Origin: Christensenella sp. UBA7102
GTDB taxonomy: Bacteria; Bacillota; Clostridia; Christensenellales; UBA1750
Assembly (NCBI GenBank): GCA_002492415.1
Contig: DKYK01000007.1
Location: forward strand, 1-41,751
Reading direction: 5' to 3'
DNA: 41,751 nucleotides
Shown piece by piece: positions 15,929 through 23,965 of the stretch. Position 1 is the stretch's first letter; every line of letters begins with the position of its first letter. The notes beneath the pieces were generated by a model. That model made no database searches. It was given only the letters and a program-made list of their open reading frames with translations, and was not told the DNA's origin. The translations under genes were made by a program, and so were the position numbers.

Positions 15929-18046
15929 ATGAAGCCTTTGCAGAAGGATTATCTCGAGCGCGTCTACGCGGGCGTGCTGGGAAAGACCATCGGCGTGCGT
16001 CACGGTTCCAACGACGAGGGATGGAGCTATGAAAAGATCAAGGAAACCGTGGGAGAAATCTCGGATTATCTGTTCACATTTAAGAATTTTGCCAGTGACG
16101 ACGACACCAACGGCACCTTCCTGCTGCCGCTGGCGCTGCGTGACTTCACCTGTTCACGGGAGCTGACGCCTGATCACGTAGCCGATACGCTGCTCAACTA
16201 CGCGCCGGACCATCACGGTTTCTTTTGGTGGGGTCCTTACGGTTACTCCACCGAATGCACGGCGTACACCAATCTCAAAGCCGGTGCTCGCCCACCGCTG
16301 TCTGGTTCCGCACAGTTGAACGGTGATACCATTGCGGAACAGATCGGCGGACAGATCTTCATCGACGGCTGGGGGCTGGTCGCTCCGGCAAATGAACAGC
16401 TTGCGGCGGAATTCGCGCGCAAAGCGGCTTGCGTCACCCACGGTGGCAACGGCATTTACGGCGGCATGTTCATCGCTGCGGCGGTATCTGCAGCCTTTGA
16501 CGCCAAGGACATCTACGAGGTGCTGCGCCGTGCGCTGGCCGTCATTCCGCAGGACTGCACCTATGCGGCCATGGTGCGCGACATCTGGGCATTTTGGGAG
16601 GTCAACAAACAGCGCGACTGGACCTATTGCCTCTGGCACATTCGAGAGAATTGGTGGCAGGATAAGTACCCAGGCAACTGCCACATCATGCCCAATTCCG
16701 CGATGATGATGCTCTCCATGCTCTACGGCGGTGGCGATTTCTCCCGCACCATCAACATTTGCAACATGTGCGGCTGGGATACCGATTGCAACGTGGCAAA
16801 CGTGGGAACCATACTCGCAGTGCTCAACGGGTTGAAGGGCATCGATTTCAAGTGGCGTGAACCCATCAATGATTTCATTGCTTTTTCCTCTGTGCTGGGT
16901 GATGTCAACATCGGCAACCTTGCGCAGGTGGCCTACGAGCTTGCGGCGCTGGGCTATCGGCTCAATGATCAGGAGATTCCCCCGCAGCTGCACCGTATGG
17001 TCAGCGGAGAGGCGCTGCGCTTTGACTTTGCGCTGCCAGGCAGCACAATGGCGTTTCGCACGCTTGCCGGCCCGAAGGACGCCGTTCGCCTCGTTCAGAC
17101 AGACCAGAAGAACCTGATAGGAAAGGGTTCGCTCAAGGTGCTCTTTGCAGCGGAGCGTGATCGTACCCCTGTGAAGGTATACTATCAAACCTACTATCAT
17201 CCTGATGACTTTAATGACAGCCGATACGATCCCAGCTTCTCGCCTGTAGCCTATCCGGGACAGACGATTAAAGCCATGGTATTGGCGGAATCCGCTGCAC
17301 AGGCGCGCATGTACTGGCGCGAAGACCGCACGGGAGAATTCCACTATGGGCAGACCGCAGACCTTGCTGCGGGGGACTGGACAGAACTGAATATGAAGAT
17401 TCCGGCGGGTAAGGGAGAGCTGGTGTGCCAGGTGGGCGTGGAGTTCACTCCAGCCAAGGGCGCGCAGTTGACGGCGTATATCGATGATTTCAGCGTAGAA
17501 GGTATGACGGATTATCTGGTGGATTTCAAGCAGGAACGCATCGAACATTGGAACAACCTGCATGAAGAAATCAGTCAATTCATGTACAATGTGGGCTCTT
17601 GGACGTTGGAGGAGGGCAGGCTGCACGGCCACAGCGCGTCGCTTGCGGAAACCTTCACCGGCTCTTCTCGCTGGAAGGACGTATGCGTCTCCACTGTGCT
17701 TACACCCGTCAACGGAGTGGGTCATAACCTTGAGTTCCGCGTACAGGGCGCTGCGCGCTGCTATGCCGCGGGATTGTACGCAGGCGGAAAGCTGCGGCTC
17801 TGCAAAAAAAATGTGTCGTACAAGATTGTGACAGAAACCGACTTTAGTTGGGAATTTGGCCAAAGCTACGAAATAAAAGCGACCGCAGTCGGCAACCATA
17901 TCGAAATTGCCGTGAACGGCAAGGTGCTGCTGACCTGGACGGATGAAGATCATCCTTATTTGACCGGTGCGGTGGGCGTATCCACTATGGGCCTGGGTCA
18001 TTGCATTTGGGATGAGATTTGCGTCAAGGAGGGTGCGTTATGCTGA
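15929..18046 (+). CDS. ADP-ribosylglycohydrolase-fold protein with C-terminal beta-sandwich-like region
   Basis: A 705-residue protein. The first roughly 370 residues match the ADP-ribosylglycohydrolase (DraG/ARH) family, with metal motifs S56-D57-D58-D59-T60 and G282-W-D284-T-D286. A middle region (about 370-520) and a final region (about 520-705) look like beta-rich carbohydrate-binding modules; the last recalls LamG-like domains by its VNGVGHNLEFRVQ and VAVNGKVLL-type strands (exact fold unproven). ATG at 15929 follows GAGGAGG at 15910-15916. Sitting between manA and a deacetylase, it more likely acts on a glycoside than on ADP-ribosylated protein (inference). No signal peptide is seen. 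Confidence 0.8.
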   Translation: MKPLQKDYLERVYAGVLGKTIGVRHGSNDEGWSYEKIKETVGEISDYLFTFKNFASDDDTNGTFLLPLALRDFTCSRELTPDHVADTLLNYAPDHHGFFWWGPYGYSTECTAYTNLKAGARPPLSGSAQLNGDTIAEQIGGQIFIDGWGLVAPANEQLAAEFARKAACVTHGGNGIYGGMFIAAAVSAAFDAKDIYEVLRRALAVIPQDCTYAAMVRDIWAFWEVNKQRDWTYCLWHIRENWWQDKYPGNCHIMPNSAMMMLSMLYGGGDFSRTINICNMCGWDTDCNVANVGTILAVLNGLKGIDFKWREPINDFIAFSSVLGDVNIGNLAQVAYELAALGYRLNDQEIPPQLHRMVSGEALRFDFALPGSTMAFRTLAGPKDAVRLVQTDQKNLIGKGSLKVLFAAERDRTPVKVYYQTYYHPDDFNDSRYDPSFSPVAYPGQTIKAMVLAESAAQARMYWREDRTGEFHYGQTADLAAGDWTELNMKIPAGKGELVCQVGVEFTPAKGAQLTAYIDDFSVEGMTDYLVDFKQERIEHWNNLHEEISQFMYNVGSWTLEEGRLHGHSASLAETFTGSSRWKDVCVSTVLTPVNGVGHNLEFRVQGAARCYAAGLYAGGKLRLCKKNVSYKIVTETDFSWEFGQSYEIKATAVGNHIEIAVNGKVLLTWTDEDHPYLTGAVGVSTMGLGHCIWDEICVKEGALC

Positions 18047-18744
18047 GATTTCCCGGTGGAAAAACGCGTGCACTGACCTTTTCCTACGATGATGGCATTT
18101 CCCAGGACATGCGCCTGGTGCAATTGTTTAATCTTTACGGGCTTAAAGGTACGTTTAATCTCAATTCCGGCATTCAGAGTAAGGAACATACATGGCTCAA
18201 CAAGGATGTGCTTGTACGCCGTATGCAGCCCGATGTGCTTCCTATGCTCTATCAAGGTCATGAGGTTGCTGTGCACACACTGACACATCCTGGTCTATTC
18301 AAGCTTTCTGATGAAGAACTGGCCTACGAACTCTATGCTGATAAGCAGAATTTGGAGAAACAGTTTAAACAAACCGTAGTCGGTATGGCGTATCCCTTTG
18401 GCGATTATGATGAGCGCATCATGCGCGCAGTAAAAGACCAAGGTCTGTTGTATGGGCGCACGGTTGAGACAACAGGAGGCTTTGCATTGCCCGAGGAACC
18501 TCTGGCATGGAAAGCCACCTGTCATCACAGCGACCCGCGTCTGATGCAGTTGGCAGAGGAGTTTCTTGCTCCTGGAAGCGATTTGCGGCTCTTCTATGTG
18601 TGGGGGCACAGCTACGAGTTTGATGTGGAACGCAACTGGGAGATCATCGAGGAATTTTGTGAAAAGCTCGGTCGCCGCGATGACATTTGGTATGCCACAA
18701 ACGGCGAGATCGTGCTGTGGATGAAGCAGAACGGATTGGCTTAA
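18040..18744 (+). CDS. Polysaccharide deacetylase (NodB) family protein
   Basis: A 234-residue NodB-fold hydrolase that would remove an acetyl group from a sugar or act on a related amide. The first metal motif is TFSYDDG with D17 and D18, and the HxxxH motif is H79-TLT-H83. The later YPFGDYDE segment is also typical. There is no signal peptide or membrane anchor, unlike wall-acting members, so a cytoplasmic substrate is likely. ATG at 18040 follows AAGGAGGG at 18026-18033 and overlaps the stop of the upstream gene by seven bases, indicating translational coupling. Confidence 0.88.
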   Translation: MLRFPGGKTRALTFSYDDGISQDMRLVQLFNLYGLKGTFNLNSGIQSKEHTWLNKDVLVRRMQPDVLPMLYQGHEVAVHTLTHPGLFKLSDEELAYELYADKQNLEKQFKQTVVGMAYPFGDYDERIMRAVKDQGLLYGRTVETTGGFALPEEPLAWKATCHHSDPRLMQLAEEFLAPGSDLRLFYVWGHSYEFDVERNWEIIEEFCEKLGRRDDIWYATNGEIVLWMKQNGLA

Positions 18745-18803
18745 AAGACAGATCAAAACAGCGCATGCTCCTGCGTGGGGCGTGCGCCGCTTTGCGTCTG
18801 GTG

Positions 18804-19532
18804 TTATTTTTTCATCAACTGCTCCTTGAGCTTTTCTAGCCACTCAGGGTGGCGCAGCGAGCGCATGCCGGGGAAGGCGCGCAGCAGACGCTTTTCATCG
18901 CCCTTGATGTGGCTGAGCAGCACAGCCTGCTTGGCCATGAGCGCCAGTGTCGCGTCGGATACCTTTTCCCCTATGTCGTCGGAGGCTGCGCGGATGCGTG
19001 TGCTCAGACGCTCCAGCTGCTCCAGGTGCGCGTTAAGCTTGCGCACAGAGAGCATGGTTGCAATGGTATCGGCAATCAGCAGCGCAAAGAGAAGAGGCAG
19101 CGCTATGGCGCTGACCAGCGGTGGGATCAACGAGATCATCCGTGCAATGCCGGGATGCACCACCTTTAGGATCAGCAGGCAGGCCAGCCCCCACAGCAGA
19201 GAGAACTTCAAGCATACGTATCCGCCCAGGTTGAATGGCACGTTGGAATAATCCCACCAGCGCTGATGAAACAGTTTTTCCAACAGCAGGCCCGTGATCC
19301 CTTCCAGCGCCGTGGTCAGCACCACCGCGCCTGCAAACAGCAGCAGCGGGTTTTCTCCCAGCGGCCCCAGGCACAGCACGATCAGGCACACGCCAATGCC
19401 GTACATGGGGCAAAGGGGACCGTTAAGAAAGCCCCGGTTGACGAATTTTCCGGAGTTGACGGCGGCGAAGCAGACCTCTGAGCACCAGCCCAGGAAAGCA
19501 TAGACGAAGAAATACCAAATATATTCGGGCAT
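18804..19532 (-). CDS. CmpB-type (putative ABC transporter type IV) membrane protein
   Basis: A 242-residue membrane protein with about four to five hydrophobic segments in the first 150 residues and a charged cytoplasmic tail of about 70 residues. The opening YIWYFFVYAFLGWCSEV and the GFLNGPLCPMYGIG loop are hallmarks of the PF06541 family, which carries an ABC-transporter label without proof of transport. The start at 19532 is preferred to 19538 because AGGAG lies eight bases upstream on the minus strand. Its 3' end faces the deacetylase gene, with a GC-rich hairpin near 18760-18790 between them. Confidence 0.85.
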   Translation of the reverse strand: MPEYIWYFFVYAFLGWCSEVCFAAVNSGKFVNRGFLNGPLCPMYGIGVCLIVLCLGPLGENPLLLFAGAVVLTTALEGITGLLLEKLFHQRWWDYSNVPFNLGGYVCLKFSLLWGLACLLILKVVHPGIARMISLIPPLVSAIALPLLFALLIADTIATMLSVRKLNAHLEQLERLSTRIRAASDDIGEKVSDATLALMAKQAVLLSHIKGDEKRLLRAFPGMRSLRHPEWLEKLKEQLMKK

Positions 19533-19621
19533 GCGCATTACTCCTTAGAAAAAGAATTGGAAGTTAGCAGGAATTTTTCACTATCACAACGAATATTTAA
19601 CCAAATGAAGGGGGTGCTTTG

Positions 19622-20230
19622 ATGTCGAAGTATCGGATTATCGCTATTGAACGTCAGTACGCCAGCGGCGGACGCGCTGTGGGCAAGCAGGCGGCCGCAC
19701 AACTGGGCGTGCCCTGTTACGGACGCGAAATACTGGAAATGGCGGCCGAGCGCAATGGGCAGACCGCCGAATACATCGAGCATTTGGAAGAGACAGCCTC
19801 GGGGAGCCTGTTTTATTCCGTTGTTGCAGCCTACAACCGCACGCTGCGCGGCGAAGGCGACCTGCTTTCTCCAGAGGACATGTTGCTTTATACAGAGGCG
19901 GAAATCATCCGGGAGCTTGCGGGCGAGGGGCCGTGCGTGTTTGTTGGACGCAGCGCGGGCTGTATTCTGCAGGACCGCTCCGACGTGCTTCGCGTGTTTA
20001 TCCATGCTGATGACGACGCACGTCTGCACCGCGCGGTAGAGGAGTACGGGCACGATCCCAAGGAAGCGGCAGGCGTTCTGCGCCGCTATGACAAGCGCCG
20101 CGCGAACTTCTATAATGTCAATTACAACCTCAAGTGGGGTGACAAGGCGGGCTATCACATCTGCCTGGACAGCGGCAAGCTGGGCATAGATGCCTGTGTG
20201 CGCCTGCTGCTCGCACTGGTGAAGGATTAG
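19622..20230 (+). CDS. Cytidylate-kinase-like family protein
   Basis: A 202-residue protein of the cytidylate kinase-like family (PF13189). The N-terminal phosphate-binding stretch IAIERQYASGGRAVGKQAA is typical. Further on are the LID-like VFVGRSAGCIL segment and a DKRRANFYN region. Members are found in many Clostridia, often beside transporters, and their substrate has not been shown. ATG at 19622 follows AAGGGGG at 19608-19614. The gene is divergent from the CmpB-type gene and is closed by the terminator at 20271-20298. Confidence 0.85.
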   Translation: MSKYRIIAIERQYASGGRAVGKQAAAQLGVPCYGREILEMAAERNGQTAEYIEHLEETASGSLFYSVVAAYNRTLRGEGDLLSPEDMLLYTEAEIIRELAGEGPCVFVGRSAGCILQDRSDVLRVFIHADDDARLHRAVEEYGHDPKEAAGVLRRYDKRRANFYNVNYNLKWGDKAGYHICLDSGKLGIDACVRLLLALVKD

Positions 20231-20270
20231 ATAGGAGTAGAGCAGCGTTCCAATTGAGTCTCGGATATAA

Positions 20271-20298
20271 AGGCGCTGATCAAATGCAGCGCTTTTTT
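20271..20298 (+). terminator. Intrinsic terminator after the cytidylate-kinase-like gene
   Basis: GCGCTG at 20273-20278 pairs with CAGCGC at 20287-20292 and is followed directly by six T residues. Confidence 0.8.
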
Positions 20299-20560
20299 GA
20301 TTTCGGAAGACCGAAGAGCATATAGACGTGCCACATTTCCGGTTCTACAATGAGCAGGAAGGGAACGCCGGCTCGCTTTCATGCGCAGACCCAGAGAAAT
20401 GGCGTCGTCCAGCAGCACTTTATCGCCGCCTAAGAAGATCGGTGAGCGTGGCATATCGGTAAAATGTCTGCCCAGGGCGAGATGCCCATACACCTCCGGG
20501 CATGGGCAGGCAAGGGAGAATTTTCGCCGGTCACGCCCGTTTCCTCTGGATACCAGTATA
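20299..20560. other. Intergenic stretch with a coding-like minus-strand segment
   Basis: No convincing gene lies between the two terminators. On the minus strand an open frame of 147 codons covers 20227-20670. Its middle part, roughly 20300-20530, reads like protein (for example GRHFTDMPRSPIFLGGDKVL). However, the frame runs through both terminators and into the neighbouring dehydratase gene, and it has no ribosome binding site. It may be a remnant of a lost gene. I do not recognise a family. Confidence 0.3.
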
Positions 20561-20562
20561 AT

Positions 20563-20592
20563 GAAAAAGACCGGGAGTTGCAACTCCCGGTC
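20563..20592 (-). terminator. Intrinsic terminator of the enolase-superfamily gene
   Basis: A perfect 24-base palindrome, GACCGGGAGTTG with CAACTCCCGGTC, lies at 20569-20592. On the minus strand it is followed by a T run (AAAAA at 20564-20568 on the plus strand). Confidence 0.8.
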
Positions 20593-20608
20593 CAATTTAC
20601 TGATTTGA

Positions 20609-21985
20609 TTAGGACCACAGACGATCGTGAGAATCCCAGTTGTTCCACTCGTCGGTGGACTGCCAGACATCCTTGGGGTGAGCGGGGTTCATCTCGCGGA
20701 TGAGATCCTCGTTCAGACCATCGAAGCCCAGGCCAGGCTTATAAGGCACCTCGATGTAGCCCTTGTCGATCAGAGGCATAGGCAGGCCGGTGACCAGCTG
20801 AGACCACTTGTCCACGATCTTCTGGCTGTGGAACTCCAGCGCCAGGAAGTTCTCGGTGGCCGCGGCGCACTGCACGCACGCCATCGCGGCAACAGGGGTT
20901 TCCGCCATGTGCATAGCCATTGCGACGCCCTTCTTCTGCGCGTAATCACCGATCTTCTTGGTCTCCAGAATGCCGCCGGAGGTCAGAATGTCGGGATGGA
21001 TGACGCCGACCGCGCGCGCGTCGAGCAAGGGCTTGAAATCGTCGAGCAGATAGCAGTCCTCACCGGTCGCGATGGGCGTCTTGCAGCTCTGCGACAGGCG
21101 CACATACTGGTCGGTATACTGCCAGGGCACCATGTCCTCCAGCCAGGCCAGGCCATAGCCGTCCAGGCGTTGGGCGATGGCGATACAGTCCTCCAGACCA
21201 ATGTGGCCGTAGTGATCAGTTGCCAGCGGCACATCGTAGCCGATGATGTCACGGATAGTGCGCACGCGCTCCTCCAGTACATCCAGGCCCTTACGGGTGA
21301 CGTGGATGCCGGTAAAGGGATGCGCGACGTTCTGATAATAATACATGTCAGCCTTGGCTTGGCGCAGAGCCATGTCGTCGCCCTCTTCCTGCGCCTTAGC
21401 GATGCGCGCAGAGATGGCGCGGCCTTCCTCCACCCAGCCCAGCGGCGCAGTCAGCGTGCCATCGATGCCGATGAGGTTGCCGATGCCCACATCCATTTTA
21501 AGGAACGTGTAGCCGTTTTTATGCTGGCGCTCGATCAGCGCCTCTGCCATCGCTTCGGGGGTATCTTTGCCCTCTACGTCGGTATCACAGTAGATGCGGA
21601 TTTTGTCGCGGAACTGGCCGCCCAGCATCTGCCAGATCGGAATGCCGTAAATGCGGCCCACCAGATCCCATAGGGCGATTTCCACCGCGCACACACCGCC
21701 GCCCTGACGGGCGCGACCGCCGAACTGCTGGATGCGGCGGAAGATCTTGTCGATGTTGCAAGGATTTTCGCCAATAAGCACACGCTTGAGCATCTTGACG
21801 TACATCGCGGAACCGCCGTCGCGCACTTCGCCATAGCCGTACACGCCCTGGTTGGTGTCGATGCGGATGACGGGGTTGCACGCCCACACGCCTCCGCCGG
21901 GATGCTGATACACCTCGCAGATCTTCAGATCCGTGATGCGCAGATCCTTGGGGCTGGAGCAGGTATTTTTGATATTCACATCCAT
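20609..21985 (-). CDS. Mandelate racemase/enolase-superfamily sugar acid dehydratase
   Basis: A 458-residue protein of the mandelate racemase/muconate lactonizing enzyme group, Mg-dependent enzymes that mostly dehydrate sugar acids. The N-terminal capping domain is followed by the barrel, with metal-ligand segments in order: TDHYGH, WLEDM and ATGEDCY. A HMAETPVAAMA segment follows. Its substrate cannot be told from sequence. AGGAGGG lies nine bases upstream of the ATG at 21985. It is a single-gene unit closed by a strong palindrome. A member like this would fit a saccharolytic organism with manA, nagA and xylosidase nearby. Confidence 0.87.
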   Translation of the reverse strand: MDVNIKNTCSSPKDLRITDLKICEVYQHPGGGVWACNPVIRIDTNQGVYGYGEVRDGGSAMYVKMLKRVLIGENPCNIDKIFRRIQQFGGRARQGGGVCAVEIALWDLVGRIYGIPIWQMLGGQFRDKIRIYCDTDVEGKDTPEAMAEALIERQHKNGYTFLKMDVGIGNLIGIDGTLTAPLGWVEEGRAISARIAKAQEEGDDMALRQAKADMYYYQNVAHPFTGIHVTRKGLDVLEERVRTIRDIIGYDVPLATDHYGHIGLEDCIAIAQRLDGYGLAWLEDMVPWQYTDQYVRLSQSCKTPIATGEDCYLLDDFKPLLDARAVGVIHPDILTSGGILETKKIGDYAQKKGVAMAMHMAETPVAAMACVQCAAATENFLALEFHSQKIVDKWSQLVTGLPMPLIDKGYIEVPYKPGLGFDGLNEDLIREMNPAHPKDVWQSTDEWNNWDSHDRLWS

Positions 21986-22094
21986 TGTGAGTCGCCCTCC
22001 TGAGATTTTGGTGTACTCATTTTAGCACACTCGCTCTGGAATTTCCATATCCGGTGCGAACTTTCGCAAACGAATTGCGCACTGTGGAACGGTA

Positions 22095-22123
22095 TTGACT
22101 TGACGGTCCGGGCGTGGTAAAAT
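22095..22123 (+). promoter_or_regulatory. Promoter of tRNA-Leu
   Basis: TTGACT at 22095-22100 and TAAAAT at 22118-22123 are spaced by 17 bases; the tRNA starts nine bases later. Confidence 0.75.
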
Positions 22124-22131
22124 TTTAGCAT

Positions 22132-22217
22132 GCCGAAGTGGTGGAATGGCAGACACACGGGACTTAAAATCCCGAGGGGGAGACTCCGTGCGGGTTCGAG
22201 CCCCGCCTTCGGCACCA
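22132..22217 (+). tRNA. tRNA-Leu (anticodon TAA)
   Basis: The acceptor GCCGAAG pairs with CTTCGGC, followed by A and an encoded CCA. The anticodon stem is CGGGA/TCCCG with loop CTTAAAA, giving anticodon TAA. A long variable arm (AGGGGGAGACTCCGT) marks a class II tRNA, as expected for leucine. The T arm is GCGGG-TTCGAGC-CCCGC. Confidence 0.96.
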
Positions 22218-22225
22218 GGATCAGT

Positions 22226-22258
22226 CGACAGATCGCCAAGAGATCTGTCGGCTTTTTT
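22226..22258 (+). terminator. Intrinsic terminator after tRNA-Leu
   Basis: CGACAGATC at 22226-22234 pairs with GATCTGTCG at 22242-22250, followed by GC and six T residues. Confidence 0.85.
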
Positions 22259-22381
22259 GTCTGCGGGTCGATTTGCCGCCAGGACCATGAAAAACGCCGC
22301 ATCGCGAAACATACTGGCAGAACGGGAACAGCAAGGCAATGTCTTTTCCGGCATTTGAATGCAGCGCACAGGTTTGCATAT

Positions 22382-23173
22382 TCATTTGAGCACCTGACGG
22401 ATCGCCCAGAACTGAACCCTTTTGGGCAGCGCGTTCAGCAGAAGGAGCAGAGGGTTCCGGTTGATGGGATAGGCGTAGCCGGGATGCTCTTTCTGCAGAA
22501 TGTCCAACGCTTTGCGCGCGATCCTTTCCGGCGGTATGCGGCGGGCTTCCACGCTCGCGACGATGGCTTTGAACCGGGTGGCGTTGCAGGCGTACAGCTC
22601 TGTCGTTTCGCAGAATCGATCCAGTGCGCGCGTAGAGATGCCGAGCATGCCTGTATCCACCGCGCCCGCACGGATGACGGAAACGGAAATGTGCAGCAGC
22701 TGCAGCTCCATGCGCAGCGCATAAGCGTATTTATCCAGCGCGGCCTTGGTTACGGCATAAATGCCGGTAAAAGGCAAAGGATCGAGCGGAGCCAGCTCAC
22801 TGGTGGTAATTACAATGCGGCTGCCGCTTCGCAGCAACGGCAAAAAGAACTTATTAACGCAGAATACGCCGAACAGATTGACCTGAAGGGCATGCGAAAA
22901 GCGCGCACTATCGACCTCTACGAGCGAGTCCAATAGATAGATGCCAGCGAAGTGTACGATGGCGTAGAGCGTATCCGTGACAGAGCGCACCTGTTTCAGC
23001 GCGCGCCGCACGCTCGCCTCGTCGGTCACATCGGCCTGCAGCGGGATCACATTCGGTTCTGCCGCGCCGACTTCCTGGTCCAGCGCAAAAACGCAGAAGC
23101 CCTGCTGTTTCAGCAGGGCTACGGTCTTTCGGCCCATCCCGCCGTGAGCGCCTGTCACCAATATGTATCTCAT
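22382..23173 (-). CDS. Short-chain dehydrogenase/reductase (SDR)
   Basis: A 263-residue classical SDR oxidoreductase using NAD(P)H. The cofactor motif TGAHGGMG lies near residues 8-15, and the active-site pair is Y139-x3-K143 in YAVTKAALDKY. The substrate is unknown; the C-terminal basic, hydrophobic tail recalls SDRs acting on lipids or steroids, but this is weak. The frame is open upstream to 23494. The ATG at 23173 is chosen because MRYILVTGA is the standard SDR start and GAGGGA lies just upstream. The longer frame would cross the divergent promoter at 23279-23307. Confidence 0.88.
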   Translation of the reverse strand: MRYILVTGAHGGMGRKTVALLKQQGFCVFALDQEVGAAEPNVIPLQADVTDEASVRRALKQVRSVTDTLYAIVHFAGIYLLDSLVEVDSARFSHALQVNLFGVFCVNKFFLPLLRSGSRIVITTSELAPLDPLPFTGIYAVTKAALDKYAYALRMELQLLHISVSVIRAGAVDTGMLGISTRALDRFCETTELYACNATRFKAIVASVEARRIPPERIARKALDILQKEHPGYAYPINRNPLLLLLNALPKRVQFWAIRQVLK

Positions 23174-23278
23174 TTGTAATCCCTCAATTTCCGTGAACGT
23201 ATTGTGAAAAATGTCTTCTGAGATTATATCACTCTGCGCGGAGAAAGCAAAGAGAAAGAGGGATTTTTTCCTTTTCCG

Positions 23279-23307
23279 TTGCGCGTGCCGCCTGCTCGGT
23301 GTATAAT
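23279..23307 (+). promoter_or_regulatory. Promoter of the interrupted hydrolase-like gene
   Basis: TTGCGC at 23279-23284 and TATAAT at 23302-23307 are spaced by 17 bases. A TAGGAG ribosome binding site follows about 20 bases later. Confidence 0.6.
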
Positions 23308-23345
23308 CGCAGGCAGAGATTGGAAAGTAGGAGCGTACCCAAAAG

Positions 23346-23840
23346 ATGAGTATCAAAAACGAGCCGAGCATCAAAAACCCACTGATCGCGGCCATTCGTG
23401 AGCAATTGGAGCATCGCGCGCTGTGGATGTATCTGCTGTGCGACGAGGCGCGCAAAAAGGGGTTGGAATCGCAGAACTTTGCGCCCGACGCCATTCGCCG
23501 CTGTGGACTTTACCAAGGCGCCGGGTTGCGCGGGAAGGCCGGCGGCGGGGCCTCGCTCAAGGGCCTGAAGCGGACGCTGTTCACAAAACCGGCACAGTAG
23601 GTCTTTGAGATGAAGGTGCTGCGTTGCACCGACGACAACCTGGATATTGATTTTCACTACTGCCCACTGGTCAAGGCATGGCAGAAGCAAGGCTGCTCGG
23701 ATGAGGAGATCCGTACACTATGCGACCATGCGATGTGCGGGGATCGAGGTATCGCCGAAAGCTTTGGCTGCAGGCTGGATTTGCCCACCACCATTGCACG
23801 GGGTGACGGCATTTGCCGCATCCGCTTTGTGCGCAAGTGA
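23346..23840 (+). pseudogene. L-2-amino-thiazoline-4-carboxylate hydrolase-like gene split by an in-frame TAG
   Basis: Two open segments in the same frame, 23346-23600 and 23601-23840, are separated only by a TAG at 23598-23600. Together they would code about 164 residues. The first half contains REQLEHRALWMYLLCDEA and the second DIDFHYCPLVKAWQKQGCSD, the hallmark of the PF14196 amino-thiazoline-carboxylate hydrolase-like family. The codon before the stop is CAG, so a single CAG-to-TAG change is the simplest origin. An ATG at 23610 could restart translation, but its ribosome binding site is poor. A promoter is intact, so the mutation may be recent or a sequencing error. Confidence 0.8.
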
Positions 23841-23866
23841 TTTTTGCGCACGGCTGACGGAAGTGT

Positions 23867-23896
23867 TTGACAAGGGTGGCTTCGTGCTTCTATAAT
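23867..23896 (+). promoter_or_regulatory. Promoter of proA
   Basis: TTGACA at 23867-23872 and TATAAT at 23891-23896 are spaced by 18 bases. Confidence 0.75.
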
Positions 23897-23899
23897 ATA

Positions 23900-23940
23900 A
23901 AATACGGGCAGACTGTGCATAGAGAGGGTTGCCCGTATTT
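23900..23940 (+). promoter_or_regulatory. Leader hairpin at the proA transcription start
   Basis: AAATACGGGCA at 23900-23910 pairs perfectly with TGCCCGTATTT at 23930-23940, an 11-bp stem with a 19-base loop. It begins at or next to the predicted transcription start and ends 25 bases before the proA ATG. No T run of terminator length follows. It could protect the 5' end, act as an operator dyad, or regulate translation. Confidence 0.6.
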
Positions 23941-23965
23941 GCTTGAATGGAGAGGCGGAAAAAAG

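Noticed and set aside
16154..18001. Open frame of 615 codons on the minus strand opposite the ARH-fold gene
   Set aside because: Antisense shadow of a strongly supported gene; the composition (His, Arg, Val rich) is typical of shadows and no motif is seen.
20627..21673. Open frame of 348 codons on the plus strand opposite the enolase-superfamily gene
   Set aside because: Antisense shadow; metal-ligand motifs show that the minus strand is coding.
23174..23494. N-terminal extension of the short-chain dehydrogenase
   Set aside because: The frame crosses the divergent promoter at 23279-23307, and MRYILVTGA with its own ribosome binding site is the standard SDR start.
23598..23600. Reading the TAG as pyrrolysine
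   Set aside because: No pyl gene is in the window and the family is not one of the methylamine methyltransferases; a CAG to TAG change is simpler.
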